Both the position numbers and the translations under genes were made by a program. Below are positions 9,455 to 21,826 of a DNA stretch of 64,000 nt, piece after piece. Origin of the DNA: Deltaproteobacteria bacterium (GTDB lineage: Bacteria; Desulfobacterota; Desulfobaccia; Desulfobaccales; 0-14-0-80-60-11); assembly GCA_030018495.1 (NCBI GenBank), contig JASEFS010000014.1:1-64000 (forward strand). Direction: 5' to 3'. How positions within the stretch are numbered: position 1 is the stretch's first letter; each line of letters opens with the position of its first letter. The notes below the pieces were generated by a model that was not told the origin of the DNA, made no database searches, and saw only the letters and a list, made by a program, of their open reading frames with translations.

Positions 9455-10783
9455 TTAGAGAATGGGAAGATAGCGGTCGATTTCAAAGGCGCTCACGTGC
9501 ATGCGGTAGGCATCCCATTCGATCTTTTTGTTCTCCAGGAACTTGTTGAAGATGTGATCGCCCAGGGTCTCCCGCACCAAGTCGCTCTTCTCGGTTTCCT
9601 CGATGGCCTCATAGAGGCTTCCGGGCAGAGATGCAATGCCGTGGCGGGCGCGTTCCGCTTCGGTCATGTGGTAAATGTCCTGCTCCACCGGGTCGGGCAG
9701 GGGGTAGTTTTGCTCAATGCCCCTCAAGCCGGCGGCCAGCATGACGGCAAACGCGAGATAGGGGTTGCAGGCCGGGTCGGGGGCGCGGTATTCGCAGCGG
9801 GTGGCCGCCTCCTTGCCGGGCTTGTACATGGGCACCCGGACCAGGGCCGAGCGGTTGCGGCGGGCCCAGGACACATACACCGGGGCTTCATAGCCGGGCA
9901 CCAGACGCTTGTAGGAGTTGACCCACTGACTGCAAATGGAAGTAATTTCCCGGGCATGCTTGAGCAGGCCCGCAATGTAAGCCTTGCCCGCGGCTGACAG
10001 GTTGTACTCGTCTTTGGGATCATAGAAGGCGTTTTTGCCGCCCTTGAACAGGGACTGATGCGTGTGCATGCCACTGCCGTTGATGCCGAAGATGGGCTTG
10101 GGCATGAAGGTGGCGTAATAGCCGTTCAGCATGGCGTAGACCTTCACCGTGACCCTGAGAGTCATGGTCTTGTCCGCCATGCGCAGACCTTCATCATAGC
10201 GCATGTCGATTTCGTGCTGGGAGTCGGCCACTTCATGATGGCTGTACTCGATGCGCACGCCCAGCTTTTCCAGGGCGAAGATGGTCTGGCGGCGCAGGTC
10301 GTTGCCCAAATCCAGGGGCGGAGCGTCAAAATAGCCGCCCTTGTCGATAACTTCCGGGGCCTGGTTGTTGGCGAAGTAAAAGTATTCCAGTTCCGGCCCC
10401 AGGTAATAGGTGTAGCCTTTTTCCGCAGCCTTGGCCAACATCCTTTTGAAGACATAACGCGGATCGCCGGGATAAGGGGAGCCGTCCGGCTGCAAAATAT
10501 CGCAGAACATCCGGGCCACGGGCTGATCCTCGGGACGCCAGGGGAGGAGCTGAAAAGTGGCGGGATCAGGCTTGGCGATCATGTCGCTCTCTTCGATGCG
10601 GGAAAAACCCTCGATGGACGAGCCGTCAAAGCCCATACCCTCGCTCATGGCCTCTTCCAATTCGCTGGGGCGGATGGAGAAACTCTTCAGGACCCCCAGT
10701 ACATCGGCGAACCAGATTTGAATAAAGCTGACATTATGGTCTTTTACGGCTTTGAAGACATCTTCGCTGGTCTTGCAATCCAC
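9455..10783 (-). CDS. glnA: Glutamine synthetase type I
   Basis: 442 aa; GFDGSSIEGF, NGSGMHTHQSLF, KRLVPGYEAPVYVSWARRNRSALVRVP. Confidence 0.97.
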   Translation of the reverse strand: MDCKTSEDVFKAVKDHNVSFIQIWFADVLGVLKSFSIRPSELEEAMSEGMGFDGSSIEGFSRIEESDMIAKPDPATFQLLPWRPEDQPVARMFCDILQPDGSPYPGDPRYVFKRMLAKAAEKGYTYYLGPELEYFYFANNQAPEVIDKGGYFDAPPLDLGNDLRRQTIFALEKLGVRIEYSHHEVADSQHEIDMRYDEGLRMADKTMTLRVTVKVYAMLNGYYATFMPKPIFGINGSGMHTHQSLFKGGKNAFYDPKDEYNLSAAGKAYIAGLLKHAREITSICSQWVNSYKRLVPGYEAPVYVSWARRNRSALVRVPMYKPGKEAATRCEYRAPDPACNPYLAFAVMLAAGLRGIEQNYPLPDPVEQDIYHMTEAERARHGIASLPGSLYEAIEETEKSDLVRETLGDHIFNKFLENKKIEWDAYRMHVSAFEIDRYLPIL

Positions 10784-10840
10784 GGCGACCTCCAGGAGAT
10801 ATGAGATAATATTCGATTAGGTTAATTTTATTGGCAAGGA

Positions 10841-10854
10841 GCAATTTATGTGCC
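10841..10854 (-). promoter_or_regulatory. Sigma-54 (-24/-12) promoter of glnA
   Basis: Minus strand reads GGCACATAAATTGC: GG-N10-GC in GGCAC-N5-TTGC context, ~58 bp upstream of the glnA start. Confidence 0.8.
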
Positions 10855-11160
10855 TTTAATAAAATGCAATGATATTAAGATGTTATTAAATCAGACCGCA
10901 ATTATATCTTACAATAATGTATTTTTATAAAGAAATTAATGACAAAAAAGTAAATAAAACTAAGAAGGCGACACACGAGGGAAAAAATTGGCGGTAATGC
11001 AAAAACGTTCCCAAGTGCAACTTGGGAACAAGCAGGGGGGGTAAAATGCAAAACGGGGAACAGGGAAAACCCGGGGCCGAGGGGAAAGCTGGGGCGCGGT
11101 GCGCACCCTACTAAACTGCAGGCGCATTAAAAGCTTTTTCTAGTGGCTACCGGCTTCTTA

Positions 11161-11193
11161 CTGCTCACTGCTCACTGACCACTGACCACTAAC
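11161..11193. repeat. Heptad array CTGCTCA/CTGACCA at the 3' end of the nifA-like gene
   Basis: ctgctcactgctcactgaccactgaccac. Confidence 0.8.
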
Positions 11194-11194
11194 T

Positions 11195-12733
11195 TCACTT
11201 CCCCCGGTACTGCTTGGGGTCGAGGCCGTAGCGCTTGATTTTGTATCCCAGGATTCTGAGGCTGGTGTCCAGGTATTCGGCCGCAGCGCTCTGGTTGCCC
11301 CGGGTGGCGATAAGGGCCTCGGTTATCAGCTCTTTTTCCAGGCTCTCCACTTGGGCCGCCAGGCTGGGGCGTTCCGAACCGCGGCTGGCGGAGCCCTCCT
11401 GGGCGATTCCTGCGTTCCAGCGGGACTGCAGGCTGGGGGGCAGGTGGGAACTCAAGATGGTGTCGCCGTCGCAGACCAGCAGGGCCCGCTCTATGACGTT
11501 TTCCAGTTCCCGGACGTTGCCCGGCCAGCTGTGATGCATAAGCATGTCCATGGCGCTTTGGGACAGATGCGGAGTGGGCCGGTTGTTTTGCCGGGCGTAT
11601 TTTTCCAGGAAGTGCTCGGCCAACAGGGTTATGTCGGTTTTGCGCTCCCTTAGGGGCGGCAGATAGATGGGAAAAACATTTAAGCGGTAATACAAGTCTT
11701 CCCGGAAAGAGCCTTCGGCCACCAGCTTTTCCAGGTCGCGATGGGTGGCGGCGATGAGGCGCACATCGGTCTTGAGGGTGGCGGCGCCCCCCAGGCGGTT
11801 GAACTCCCGCTCCTGGATGACCCTGAGGATCTTGAGCTGGACGCTGGGAGGGAGGTCGCCGATTTCATCCAGGAAAACGGTGCCGCCCTGAGCCAGCTCA
11901 AAGCGTCCGTGCTTGCGCTGCAAAGCGCCGGTGAACGCGCCTTTTTCGTGGCCGAACAATTCGCTTTCCACCAGCGTTTCCGGCAGGGCCGCCAGATTCA
12001 CTTTGATAAAGGGTTTGGCAGACCGGTGGCTGTTGTAATGAATGGCATTGGCCACCAGTTCCTTGCCGGTGCCCGATTCGCCCCGGATCAAAATGGTGGC
12101 GTTGCTTTTGGCCACCCGCTGGATCATTTCGAAAACCTGGCGCATGCGGCTGGAGTTGCCAATGATGTTGCCCACCCGGTAGCGCTCCTTCAGCGCCCCC
12201 TTGAGCTGGAGGTTTTCATTGCGGAGCTTTTCTTTTTCCCGGTCCAGGAGCAGGAGGTTGTTGCCGGCCTGGGCGATGATGGAGGCGATGATGGTAAGGA
12301 GGCGAAGGTCCCGTTCCAGGCTGAGGTCCTGAAAATGCCGGTCCACCGAGAGAGCGCCGATGGTTTGATGATTGATCTTGATGGGCACGCAGAGAAAAGA
12401 AAGTTCGTCCTTTTCCTTGCCCCGGGTGCGGGTGCGGTTCAGGAACAGGGGCTCCTGGCTGACGCGGGGGACCACCATGGGTTCCCCGGTTTCCACCACC
12501 CGGCCGGTGATGCCTTCTCCCAATTTATAGCGCCCGCGGCGCCGGGCTTCCGCGGTGAGGCCCTGGGCCACTTCTATCTGAATCTCGTTGGTCTCCGGGT
12601 TCAGGATGGTGATAGTGCCCCGTTCCATGCCTTCGCTGTCCAAAATTTTCAAAATCTCCTGGAGATTGCGCGGCAAGGGCTTGGGGGCGTTTAGGGTGCC
12701 GATGATTTCGTACAAAAGGGTTAAATCTTCCAT
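11195..12733 (-). CDS. NifA-like sigma-54-dependent activator (GAF + AAA+ + HTH)
   Basis: 512 aa; GESGTGKELVANAIH, GHEKGAFTGA, C-terminal Fis-type HTH (GNQSAAAEYLDTSLRILGYKIKRYGL). Confidence 0.88.
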   Translation of the reverse strand: MEDLTLLYEIIGTLNAPKPLPRNLQEILKILDSEGMERGTITILNPETNEIQIEVAQGLTAEARRRGRYKLGEGITGRVVETGEPMVVPRVSQEPLFLNRTRTRGKEKDELSFLCVPIKINHQTIGALSVDRHFQDLSLERDLRLLTIIASIIAQAGNNLLLLDREKEKLRNENLQLKGALKERYRVGNIIGNSSRMRQVFEMIQRVAKSNATILIRGESGTGKELVANAIHYNSHRSAKPFIKVNLAALPETLVESELFGHEKGAFTGALQRKHGRFELAQGGTVFLDEIGDLPPSVQLKILRVIQEREFNRLGGAATLKTDVRLIAATHRDLEKLVAEGSFREDLYYRLNVFPIYLPPLRERKTDITLLAEHFLEKYARQNNRPTPHLSQSAMDMLMHHSWPGNVRELENVIERALLVCDGDTILSSHLPPSLQSRWNAGIAQEGSASRGSERPSLAAQVESLEKELITEALIATRGNQSAAAEYLDTSLRILGYKIKRYGLDPKQYRGK

Positions 12734-13184
12734 GCTATCTTCCGGCCTGCGATCTCAGGCAAGATGCCGGTGTTCATTATCAGGCATGCAAGAGCTCAAA
12801 GGGAAACCCCGAGCTGCAGTTCCCCGAACTCTTAAAAAACCAAATGCATAATATATAACAAATTTATTTCATTTTCGTCAAAAAATGCAATTTATTATTT
12901 AACTAAATTGTAAAAATCAGGAGATAGGCATAATGCCTCCTGACCAGGCCGGCTTTTACACCTTAGCAGCTTGCTTGGCTGCCGGGTTGCCGTCAAAGCC
13001 GCGCCGGTAAATTCAAACCCTGAACGCAATATATTGCGCGGTCCATGGAATTGCTTATGTTTGCTTCATGAACGTAAGCGGCATGTGATCCAGCCTGGGC
13101 CGCGATTGGCCTGAAACTTGAAATTAAAGCTTGGCGGGGAAAAGACCGAACAAACTGGTGAGAACTGTTGGGGAGGAGCAAGCC

Positions 13185-13364
13185 TTGAAACTGAACCGGA
13201 AGAAAGCGCTGATTCTGAGTGGCTATATAATGTTTAACCTGTTTGTGGGGGTCACCTGTCTGAGGGCGCTCGGCAGGCTGGGCTCGGCCTTTGGCAGGGT
13301 TAATTTCAATCTGGGAGAGGTGCTGAATCACCTCTGGGCTTCGCTTCTGCCCAGCCCTTTTTGA
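13185..13364 (+). CDS. Candidate single-TM microprotein (59 aa, TTG start)
   Basis: GGGGAGGAG Shine-Dalgarno 6 nt before TTG; (M)KLNRKKALILSGYIMFNLFVGVTCLRALGRLGSAF... basic N-terminus then hydrophobic helix; in frame with the 13131..13364 ORF. Confidence 0.4.
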   Translation: MKLNRKKALILSGYIMFNLFVGVTCLRALGRLGSAFGRVNFNLGEVLNHLWASLLPSPF

Positions 13365-13636
13365 CGAAGCTTTGGCAGGTCCCGGGCGTCTCTTTAAGGG
13401 CAAAGGCTGCTTCGCGCCGGCAAAAATTTTCTTGAATAACAAGAAAATATCTCACCCTGCAACAAGAGAGAACTTTCAGATTAACAGAAAAGCACGGCCG
13501 CCAAAAGTCAGCGCAATTCTGCGACCATTTTTCTGGACCAAAATCTATCCGAAAATTGTCGCGCCGGCGCCCTCGCCGGCAACCAATTTAAGTCCCTAAG
13601 AACCAATCCAGAAAACAGATTTGCCAAGCCCGGCCT

Positions 13637-14950
<1,314 letters not shown>

Positions 14951-15002
14951 CTATTCTATCCTGAATCGGGGGCTTGTTGAAATAAGAAACTAAGAGAGCG
15001 GG

Positions 15003-15042
15003 AAAAAAGGCGAGCCCTGGCGCCAATCGCCGCCAGGGCTCG
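15003..15042 (-). terminator. Intrinsic terminator after the DUF6600-like gene
   Basis: Minus strand CGAGCCCTGGCG-GCGATTGG-CGCCAGGGCTCG followed by CCTTTTTTCC; 12-bp perfect stem. Confidence 0.8.
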
Positions 15043-15067
15043 GGAAAGGTTTTCAGGAAACCACCTG

Positions 15068-17044
15068 CTAGCGGTCCTGAAAATCTCTTAACCTTTGAAA
15101 TTGGGAATGCTGCTGGGGGCGTTCCCTTTGTTGCCGCTGTACCTGCTGAGCCCGCTGAGGCCTCTGGAACTGACGCAGCTGCTGTCGGCTCTGCTCCTGC
15201 TGCTGGCGAAATTGCTGCCGCCGCTGCTGCTCCTGCTGGCGGCGAAATTGCTGCTGTTGTATTTGTTGGCGAGGCTGCTGCTCAAGCTGCTGTCGCCTCT
15301 GCTGCAGCATTTGCCGGCGTTGCTGTTGCTCCTGTTGTTGGCGGAGCTGCTGAGGAGCTTGTTGGCGCCTCATTTGTTCTTGCTGCCGGCGCAGCTGTTG
15401 CTGCTGCAGTCCTTGCTGCTGCTGTTGCTGGCGCATGATTTGTTGCTGTTCCAGTTGCAGGCGCCGCTGCTGTGAGGGCTGGAAGCCTTCCGGACGGCCT
15501 CGACCGCCTTGTGAGGCTCCCTGGGGAGCATCTCCGGGACCGCGCCGCAGTCCCTGCGCGCCTTGGGGAGGTTCACCCGGACCGCGTCGCACCCCGCCGG
15601 CGCCCGGTCCCTGAAAGCCTTCCACCGGGCCGCGCCGCAGGCCTCTGGAGGTTTCCGGTCCTTCGCCCGGACCCTTTCTCAGGCCGCGCTGGCCTTCAAT
15701 GACTTCAGGCTGGCCGCGCCCCATTCTCTGGGGTCCCTGAGGACCTCTTATGGCGCCCCTTTGGGAGTCTTCCGGGCGAACCCATTGCCCCCGCCCTGCC
15801 TGTCCCCGGCCGGGACCGCCAGGACCCTGGGCCGCCACGGGGCTGATTTTCCGCAGGCGTTCTTCCATTTGCGGAGTAATCTGCTGTTGGGCCCTTCTGG
15901 GCAGTTGCATGCCCCGCACCTTTGCCGGCCGCTCGCCGGTAAAGGCTGCGGGTCTGGCCTTGGGCAGGCTGGCTGCGTCAAGAGGCCTTAAGTCCGCGGG
16001 CTTGATAATGGCCCGGGGATTGCCCAGGTGCCTGACCGCCTGGTCCACGTTCCTGACTTGCGTAGGCCTGGACCAAGTGAGAGGGTTTTCCGAAGGCACG
16101 ATATGCCTGAGATAGCGATTGCGGTGGAAGACCCGCTCATCTGGCCAACCACCATGGATTTTATGAGGGTGAGCATGCCTCATGTAGTTATTTATGGTCA
16201 CATACTCAATCCTGGTCACATGGGAGACATATCTGACCGGGGGTCCCCAGGAATACGCTCCCAGTCCATAGCCGTCGCCGAAATAGTTGCGGCGGTAATA
16301 ACTGGGATAGTACCAATCGCGGACTATCACAGTAGTCGGATAAATCATTGGATAGTAGCTGGGCGGGGCCAGAATGCCGGACCCCATATAGGAATAGGCC
16401 GGGGAATACGGTTGGCCGAACCCCAGCAGGAACCTGGAGGCCTGAGCAAAAATCCAGAATGGTGCGGTGAGAAGGTTAAGGGGCGAGCCTCCTAAGCCCG
16501 GAACCCCCCCGCCGTATCCAGTGTACGGGACTGCATAACCAGGGTCGGCATAAGCAGGGGGCGGCGTGTAGTTGGGGGGCGGGATGGGAGCCCAGCCGAT
16601 GTAGGAAGTATCCACCGGGGCGTCCTCGGGGCTGTTGCGCCAGGCCACGGTGTTGGGATACCAGGTGCGCCCGGGAGACCAGACCCAGCCGTAGTCCTCG
16701 GTGGGCATCCAGTTGCCGTAATGGTAAGTGGCCCAACCCCAGGGTTCATCGGTTTCAAACATGTAACCCTGTTCGCTGGGGGTCCAGCGGCCATTGATAT
16801 ACGGCCGCCAATCTTCCTCTACATTATTGGGATACCATACCGGCCCGTATTTGTCGTAATCCACCCAGTTTCCATGCGGCGACAGCTCGTCATAAAAAAT
16901 GGCGGCATCTTCATAGGAAGCCTGGGCCGGCCGCGGCACCAGAGGAATCCCGGCCATGACAAACACCAGGACAAAGGCAAGCAGCGCGCCCGTTAAACAT
17001 TGCTTTGACTTCATATGCATCTCCTTGATAGTCGGGTTGAACAA
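15068..17044 (-). CDS. DUF6600-like exported protein with long Gln/Arg-rich low-complexity C-terminus
   Basis: 658 aa; YDELSPHGNWVDYDKYGPVWYPNNV...W repeats, signal-like N-terminus, C-terminal polyQ/R tract. Confidence 0.7.
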   Translation of the reverse strand: MFNPTIKEMHMKSKQCLTGALLAFVLVFVMAGIPLVPRPAQASYEDAAIFYDELSPHGNWVDYDKYGPVWYPNNVEEDWRPYINGRWTPSEQGYMFETDEPWGWATYHYGNWMPTEDYGWVWSPGRTWYPNTVAWRNSPEDAPVDTSYIGWAPIPPPNYTPPPAYADPGYAVPYTGYGGGVPGLGGSPLNLLTAPFWIFAQASRFLLGFGQPYSPAYSYMGSGILAPPSYYPMIYPTTVIVRDWYYPSYYRRNYFGDGYGLGAYSWGPPVRYVSHVTRIEYVTINNYMRHAHPHKIHGGWPDERVFHRNRYLRHIVPSENPLTWSRPTQVRNVDQAVRHLGNPRAIIKPADLRPLDAASLPKARPAAFTGERPAKVRGMQLPRRAQQQITPQMEERLRKISPVAAQGPGGPGRGQAGRGQWVRPEDSQRGAIRGPQGPQRMGRGQPEVIEGQRGLRKGPGEGPETSRGLRRGPVEGFQGPGAGGVRRGPGEPPQGAQGLRRGPGDAPQGASQGGRGRPEGFQPSQQRRLQLEQQQIMRQQQQQQGLQQQQLRRQQEQMRRQQAPQQLRQQQEQQQRRQMLQQRRQQLEQQPRQQIQQQQFRRQQEQQRRQQFRQQQEQSRQQLRQFQRPQRAQQVQRQQRERPQQHSQFQRLRDFQDR

Positions 17045-17362
17045 ACAAGACGACTCACGAATATTCCTGCCTCATCTTGTCACCTGGGATTCCATCTCAG
17101 CCTGCCCAGGAAGTTAGTCATAAATTTCATTCTAAAAACCGTTTTTTGTTTTCAGGGCCGAGCCACAATTGCTGATCGTCCGCATTATATTAGATACCGT
17201 TTTTTCCTCGTATATTAATTTTTTATAAAGAATTTTTTTCCCTGCTCTGGATTAGGCCCTGAAACCGGGTCAAACCTGCACCCTGGTATTGCAACTTTCA
17301 TGCAGAAATGTCGGCTATAGGAGCAATTGTCTTAAACAAATTAATAGAATTTTCCGGAGGGC

Positions 17363-18448
17363 TTACCCAAGCTCCCGGCCGTCAGGTGAAAGGCGCAACT
17401 TGCCCACGTGAAGAAAGCGCACCTGCGGGGCGGCCTGCGCGGCCACGGGGGTCAATACCGTGACAGACCTGCCGTTCCAAGGGCCGGGGAGCAGCAGCCC
17501 CAGCCCCATGGTGCGGCACTGCCCGTCCAGCAGGCCGACCAAACGGAGGGCGAAAGACTGCCAGGTCAGAAAAACCAGCTTCTCTTCTCCGGCAGCCCGG
17601 TGGTGGCATTCTGCGGTCATTTCCTCCAGGAGCAGGACGACGCGGCGGCCGTCGGCTTCTCCCAGCAGCACCGGCGTTTTCAAAATTTCGGCGTAGCGCT
17701 CAATTTCCTCCGGCTCCAGGGGCCGGCCTTGGCTTAAAGGCACGCCCCGCCAACTTATCTTTTTAAGGGGCAGAGACCGGCGGCGGGCTCTGGCGAAATA
17801 TTCCCGGAAGCGAGCCTCGCGATAAGCGCGGCGGGCCTCCATGCTCTTGCGGGTGGAAAGGGCGGATACCGGCAGCACGCACGCCTCCCGTCCGTCCCGA
17901 GTTCCCATGGCCTGGAGCAGGCAGTCCAGTTCCCGTTCCCGGGCCAGCCCCAGAATAAGCGGCGGCCGCAGAAGTTCGGCCTGCGCGGGCTTCAGGCGGA
18001 AAGCCGCGGGTCCCTGCACCAGCCCGCTGGTGTTCACTACGATGTGCCGCACACCCTGGTCCAGAGCCTGATCCGCCAGGGTCCGGCAGCCCACCGTGAC
18101 TTCCAGAACAGCACCCACCGGAGAAGTCTGGCCGATGAAATAAAGGCCGTCTGGGAACAGGCTGTCGTCGCCGGGAAAACGGGGCGGGAAGAGAGCCAGT
18201 CCCAGGGCCGCAGGCGGCCCCAGGTGTGACTGGCCCACGTCCAGGTCCACCAGGGCCGCGGGCTTGCCCGCAGCAAAGGCCCGATAAATCAAATAGCGGG
18301 ACAGGGTGCTCTTGCCCGTGTCCGGCCCGCCTATTACCATGCACGTCCTGCCTGTCTTCACAAAGCGGGCGGCCGCCTCGTCCCACTCCGGGGGAATGTC
18401 GAGATTTTTCAGAAAGGGGAAGATTTCCTGGGATTGCCGGTTCATCAA
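17363..18448 (-). CDS. Clp1/Grc3-type polynucleotide 5'-hydroxyl kinase family P-loop protein
   Basis: 361 aa; Walker A GGPDTGKST and DLDVGQSHLGPPAALGLAL signature. Confidence 0.7.
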   Translation of the reverse strand: MMNRQSQEIFPFLKNLDIPPEWDEAAARFVKTGRTCMVIGGPDTGKSTLSRYLIYRAFAAGKPAALVDLDVGQSHLGPPAALGLALFPPRFPGDDSLFPDGLYFIGQTSPVGAVLEVTVGCRTLADQALDQGVRHIVVNTSGLVQGPAAFRLKPAQAELLRPPLILGLARERELDCLLQAMGTRDGREACVLPVSALSTRKSMEARRAYREARFREYFARARRRSLPLKKISWRGVPLSQGRPLEPEEIERYAEILKTPVLLGEADGRRVVLLLEEMTAECHHRAAGEEKLVFLTWQSFALRLVGLLDGQCRTMGLGLLLPGPWNGRSVTVLTPVAAQAAPQVRFLHVGKLRLSPDGRELG

Positions 18449-18538
18449 GGGAACGGAGCGCCGTGCTCACCCTGCAATTTGCAGATTTCCTTCGGAGCCT
18501 TTGAGAACAGCAGTCAAGGCGGGCAGTGCCCGCCCTCG

Positions 18539-19033
18539 CTAGTCGATACGCAGATGCATCCAGACGACGTCGAAATCCTCCCCGAATTTTCTTCCCACCC
18601 GGGGGAATCTGCCGCATTCCTTGAAACCGTGCCGGAGGTGGAAGTTCAGGCTGGCCTGATTGAGGGAGGAAACAGAGGCCAGAATAGAGTCTATTCCCAT
18701 GCCCTTGGCGGCTTTCACCAGTTGTTCCAGGAGGGCCGTTCCCAAGCCTCGGCGGGTATGTTCCGGCAGAATGAAATAGGTGATCTCCGCGGTGCGCCGG
18801 AAGGTCTCGGCAAAGTGATGAGGCCGCAAAAAGGCAAAGCCCACCACCTTCTGCAACTCATCTTTAACGATGATAGTTGGGTAACCGCGGGTGATTTCCA
18901 AAAACCGGCTGAAGAACTCATAATCTACAGGTGCTTCCAGGAACGCCGCGTGGCTGTGGGCAATGTAATGGTTGAAGAGGTCGATCACCGGCCCGCGGTG
19001 TGCCTCGGACAAAGGTTCGAAATGATATTCCAT
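18539..19033 (-). CDS. GNAT-family N-acetyltransferase (phosphinothricin acetyltransferase-like)
   Basis: 164 aa; YFILPEHTRRGLGTALLEQLVKAAKGMGIDSILASVSSLNQASLNFHLRHGFKECG. Confidence 0.85.
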   Translation of the reverse strand: MEYHFEPLSEAHRGPVIDLFNHYIAHSHAAFLEAPVDYEFFSRFLEITRGYPTIIVKDELQKVVGFAFLRPHHFAETFRRTAEITYFILPEHTRRGLGTALLEQLVKAAKGMGIDSILASVSSLNQASLNFHLRHGFKECGRFPRVGRKFGEDFDVVWMHLRID

Positions 19034-19147
19034 CAGCTCGGGCTGCTTGTCGGAACGACTTCAGGCGGGCAGTGCCCGCCGCGCATTTACGGGTCGGGGG
19101 GGTTGCAGTGGGCGGGGGGCTCGCGACCCCTGGCTCGCTCCACAAAA

Positions 19148-20071
19148 TCACCCCCCGATCATCACCTTGGTGCCCACGCAGCTCACCATAAAGGTGTCCG
19201 GGAAGGCCAGGGCCAGCTGCGTCAGGGCTTTGAAGCCGGTGCAGTGGCCAGCCAGGAGAATCTTGGGATTGAGCTCCTTGAGCCCCTGGATGGTGCTGCG
19301 GATAAGATCGGGGCCGCCTGCGGTGAGATGAAAGCCGCCGATGATCGCGGCGATTTCCTGGACGCCGGTGAGCTTCTGGGCGTATTTCACCATATTGACG
19401 ATGCCCGGGTGGGAGCAGCCGCCCAGAATCACCAGCCCCTGCCCCTGAACGTGGGCCACCAGGGCCTGCTCATCGGTGAAGGGATCGTTTTCTTCAACGC
19501 CGGCGATCACCCGCTTGGGGCCGGGCAGCGGCGTCTCGTAAGGAGTGGAGGCCTCCACCGTGCCGGTAAGGAGCACCTGGTCAAGCACCAGGGCAGGACC
19601 GCTGTTCTCGTGCATTTCGGCGCCCCCCTGGACCAGGGCTTCCCGGTCCAGCTTCCAGGGGCCGATGCGGCCCCGGGGGGTGATGAGCAGCTTGGGGTGG
19701 TAGCAGTCTTTGTGGAAGTAGACCGGGAGCTTACCCTGACGGCGGCTCAAAATTTCCACAAGGCCGCCGTAATGGTCCGGATGCCCATGGCTTAACACCA
19801 CGGCGTCCACCTCTTCCAGATTATGCTCCAGGGCTTCAATATTGTTCATCAAAGGGAGCGGCGAATTGGCTGCGTCCAGCAAAAGCCGGCTGGTGGCGCC
19901 GTCCTTTTCCAGGGTGATCCAAAAGGCCAAGCCGTGCGCGGCCACCAGGGGTTTTTTCAGGCGGCCGGGAACGACCCGCTCCACCACTCCGGGCCTGGAA
20001 GGTTCAAACACATCGAAGAAGTTGTCCACCAGCACTTCCACAGTGACCGACTTGAGAGCGGGGATCTGCAT
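19148..20071 (-). CDS. MBL-fold metallo-hydrolase (7,8-dihydropterin-6-methyl-4-(beta-D-ribofuranosyl)-aminobenzene-5'-phosphate synthase-like)
   Basis: 307 aa; VLSHGHPDHYGGL, GGCSHPGIVNMV, GGFHL. Confidence 0.8.
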   Translation of the reverse strand: MQIPALKSVTVEVLVDNFFDVFEPSRPGVVERVVPGRLKKPLVAAHGLAFWITLEKDGATSRLLLDAANSPLPLMNNIEALEHNLEEVDAVVLSHGHPDHYGGLVEILSRRQGKLPVYFHKDCYHPKLLITPRGRIGPWKLDREALVQGGAEMHENSGPALVLDQVLLTGTVEASTPYETPLPGPKRVIAGVEENDPFTDEQALVAHVQGQGLVILGGCSHPGIVNMVKYAQKLTGVQEIAAIIGGFHLTAGGPDLIRSTIQGLKELNPKILLAGHCTGFKALTQLALAFPDTFMVSCVGTKVMIGG

Positions 20072-20275
20072 GGAGCCTCCTAACAGAAGAGCGTCTGGGC
20101 TAAAGGGAGCTGCCCTTTAAGCCCACACTACCCCTACAGGCCGCGCCTGTCAAGCAGATTGACGCCTTCCCAAGGCTTGTGAAAACTCAAAAATAATGAA
20201 CTTATGAGTAAAACTCGGAGGGCTTGTTTACCTTATTCTTTAATTCTCCGCCGAAAGCGGCAGCTTGTTTCTCCC

Positions 20276-21565
<1,290 letters not shown>

Positions 21566-21826
21566 AAAGGCAGTTAGTTAAATGTTTCCGTTTGTCCTGG
21601 CGATACTTGATTTAGTCCAGGAAGGAATTAAAAATTCGCGGCACCGGTTTGTAAAAAGCCACAACACACCTGGGGGTAGTGGACGTCGATGATGAAATAT
21701 TGTGCAAAGAACAAGCTAACTCATACCGGGGGAGTTCGGGGCCAAGACCTTGTTATCGTTTCGGATCGCAAATGAAATTTCTTTAAAGGGAGGTTGTGAG
21801 GACGCTAACTTTTTTTACCGGCCTTG

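Noticed and set aside
12993-13442. 149-aa minus-strand ORF
   Set aside because: No domain or RBS recognised; the opposing TTG-start ORF with a strong SD is more plausible, and both may be non-coding
15095-15475. Leu-rich 126-aa plus-strand ORF
   Set aside because: Complement of the Gln/Arg-rich tail of the DUF6600-like gene
19000-19191. Small plus-strand ORFs over the GNAT/MBL junction
   Set aside because: Run through REP-type palindrome 19064-19080 and antisense sequence; no RBS or domain
20096-20125. GGGCTAAAGGG-AGCTG-CCCTTTAAGCCC hairpin as rho terminator
   Set aside because: Imperfect stem (bulge) and no T-tract on either side; left unassigned
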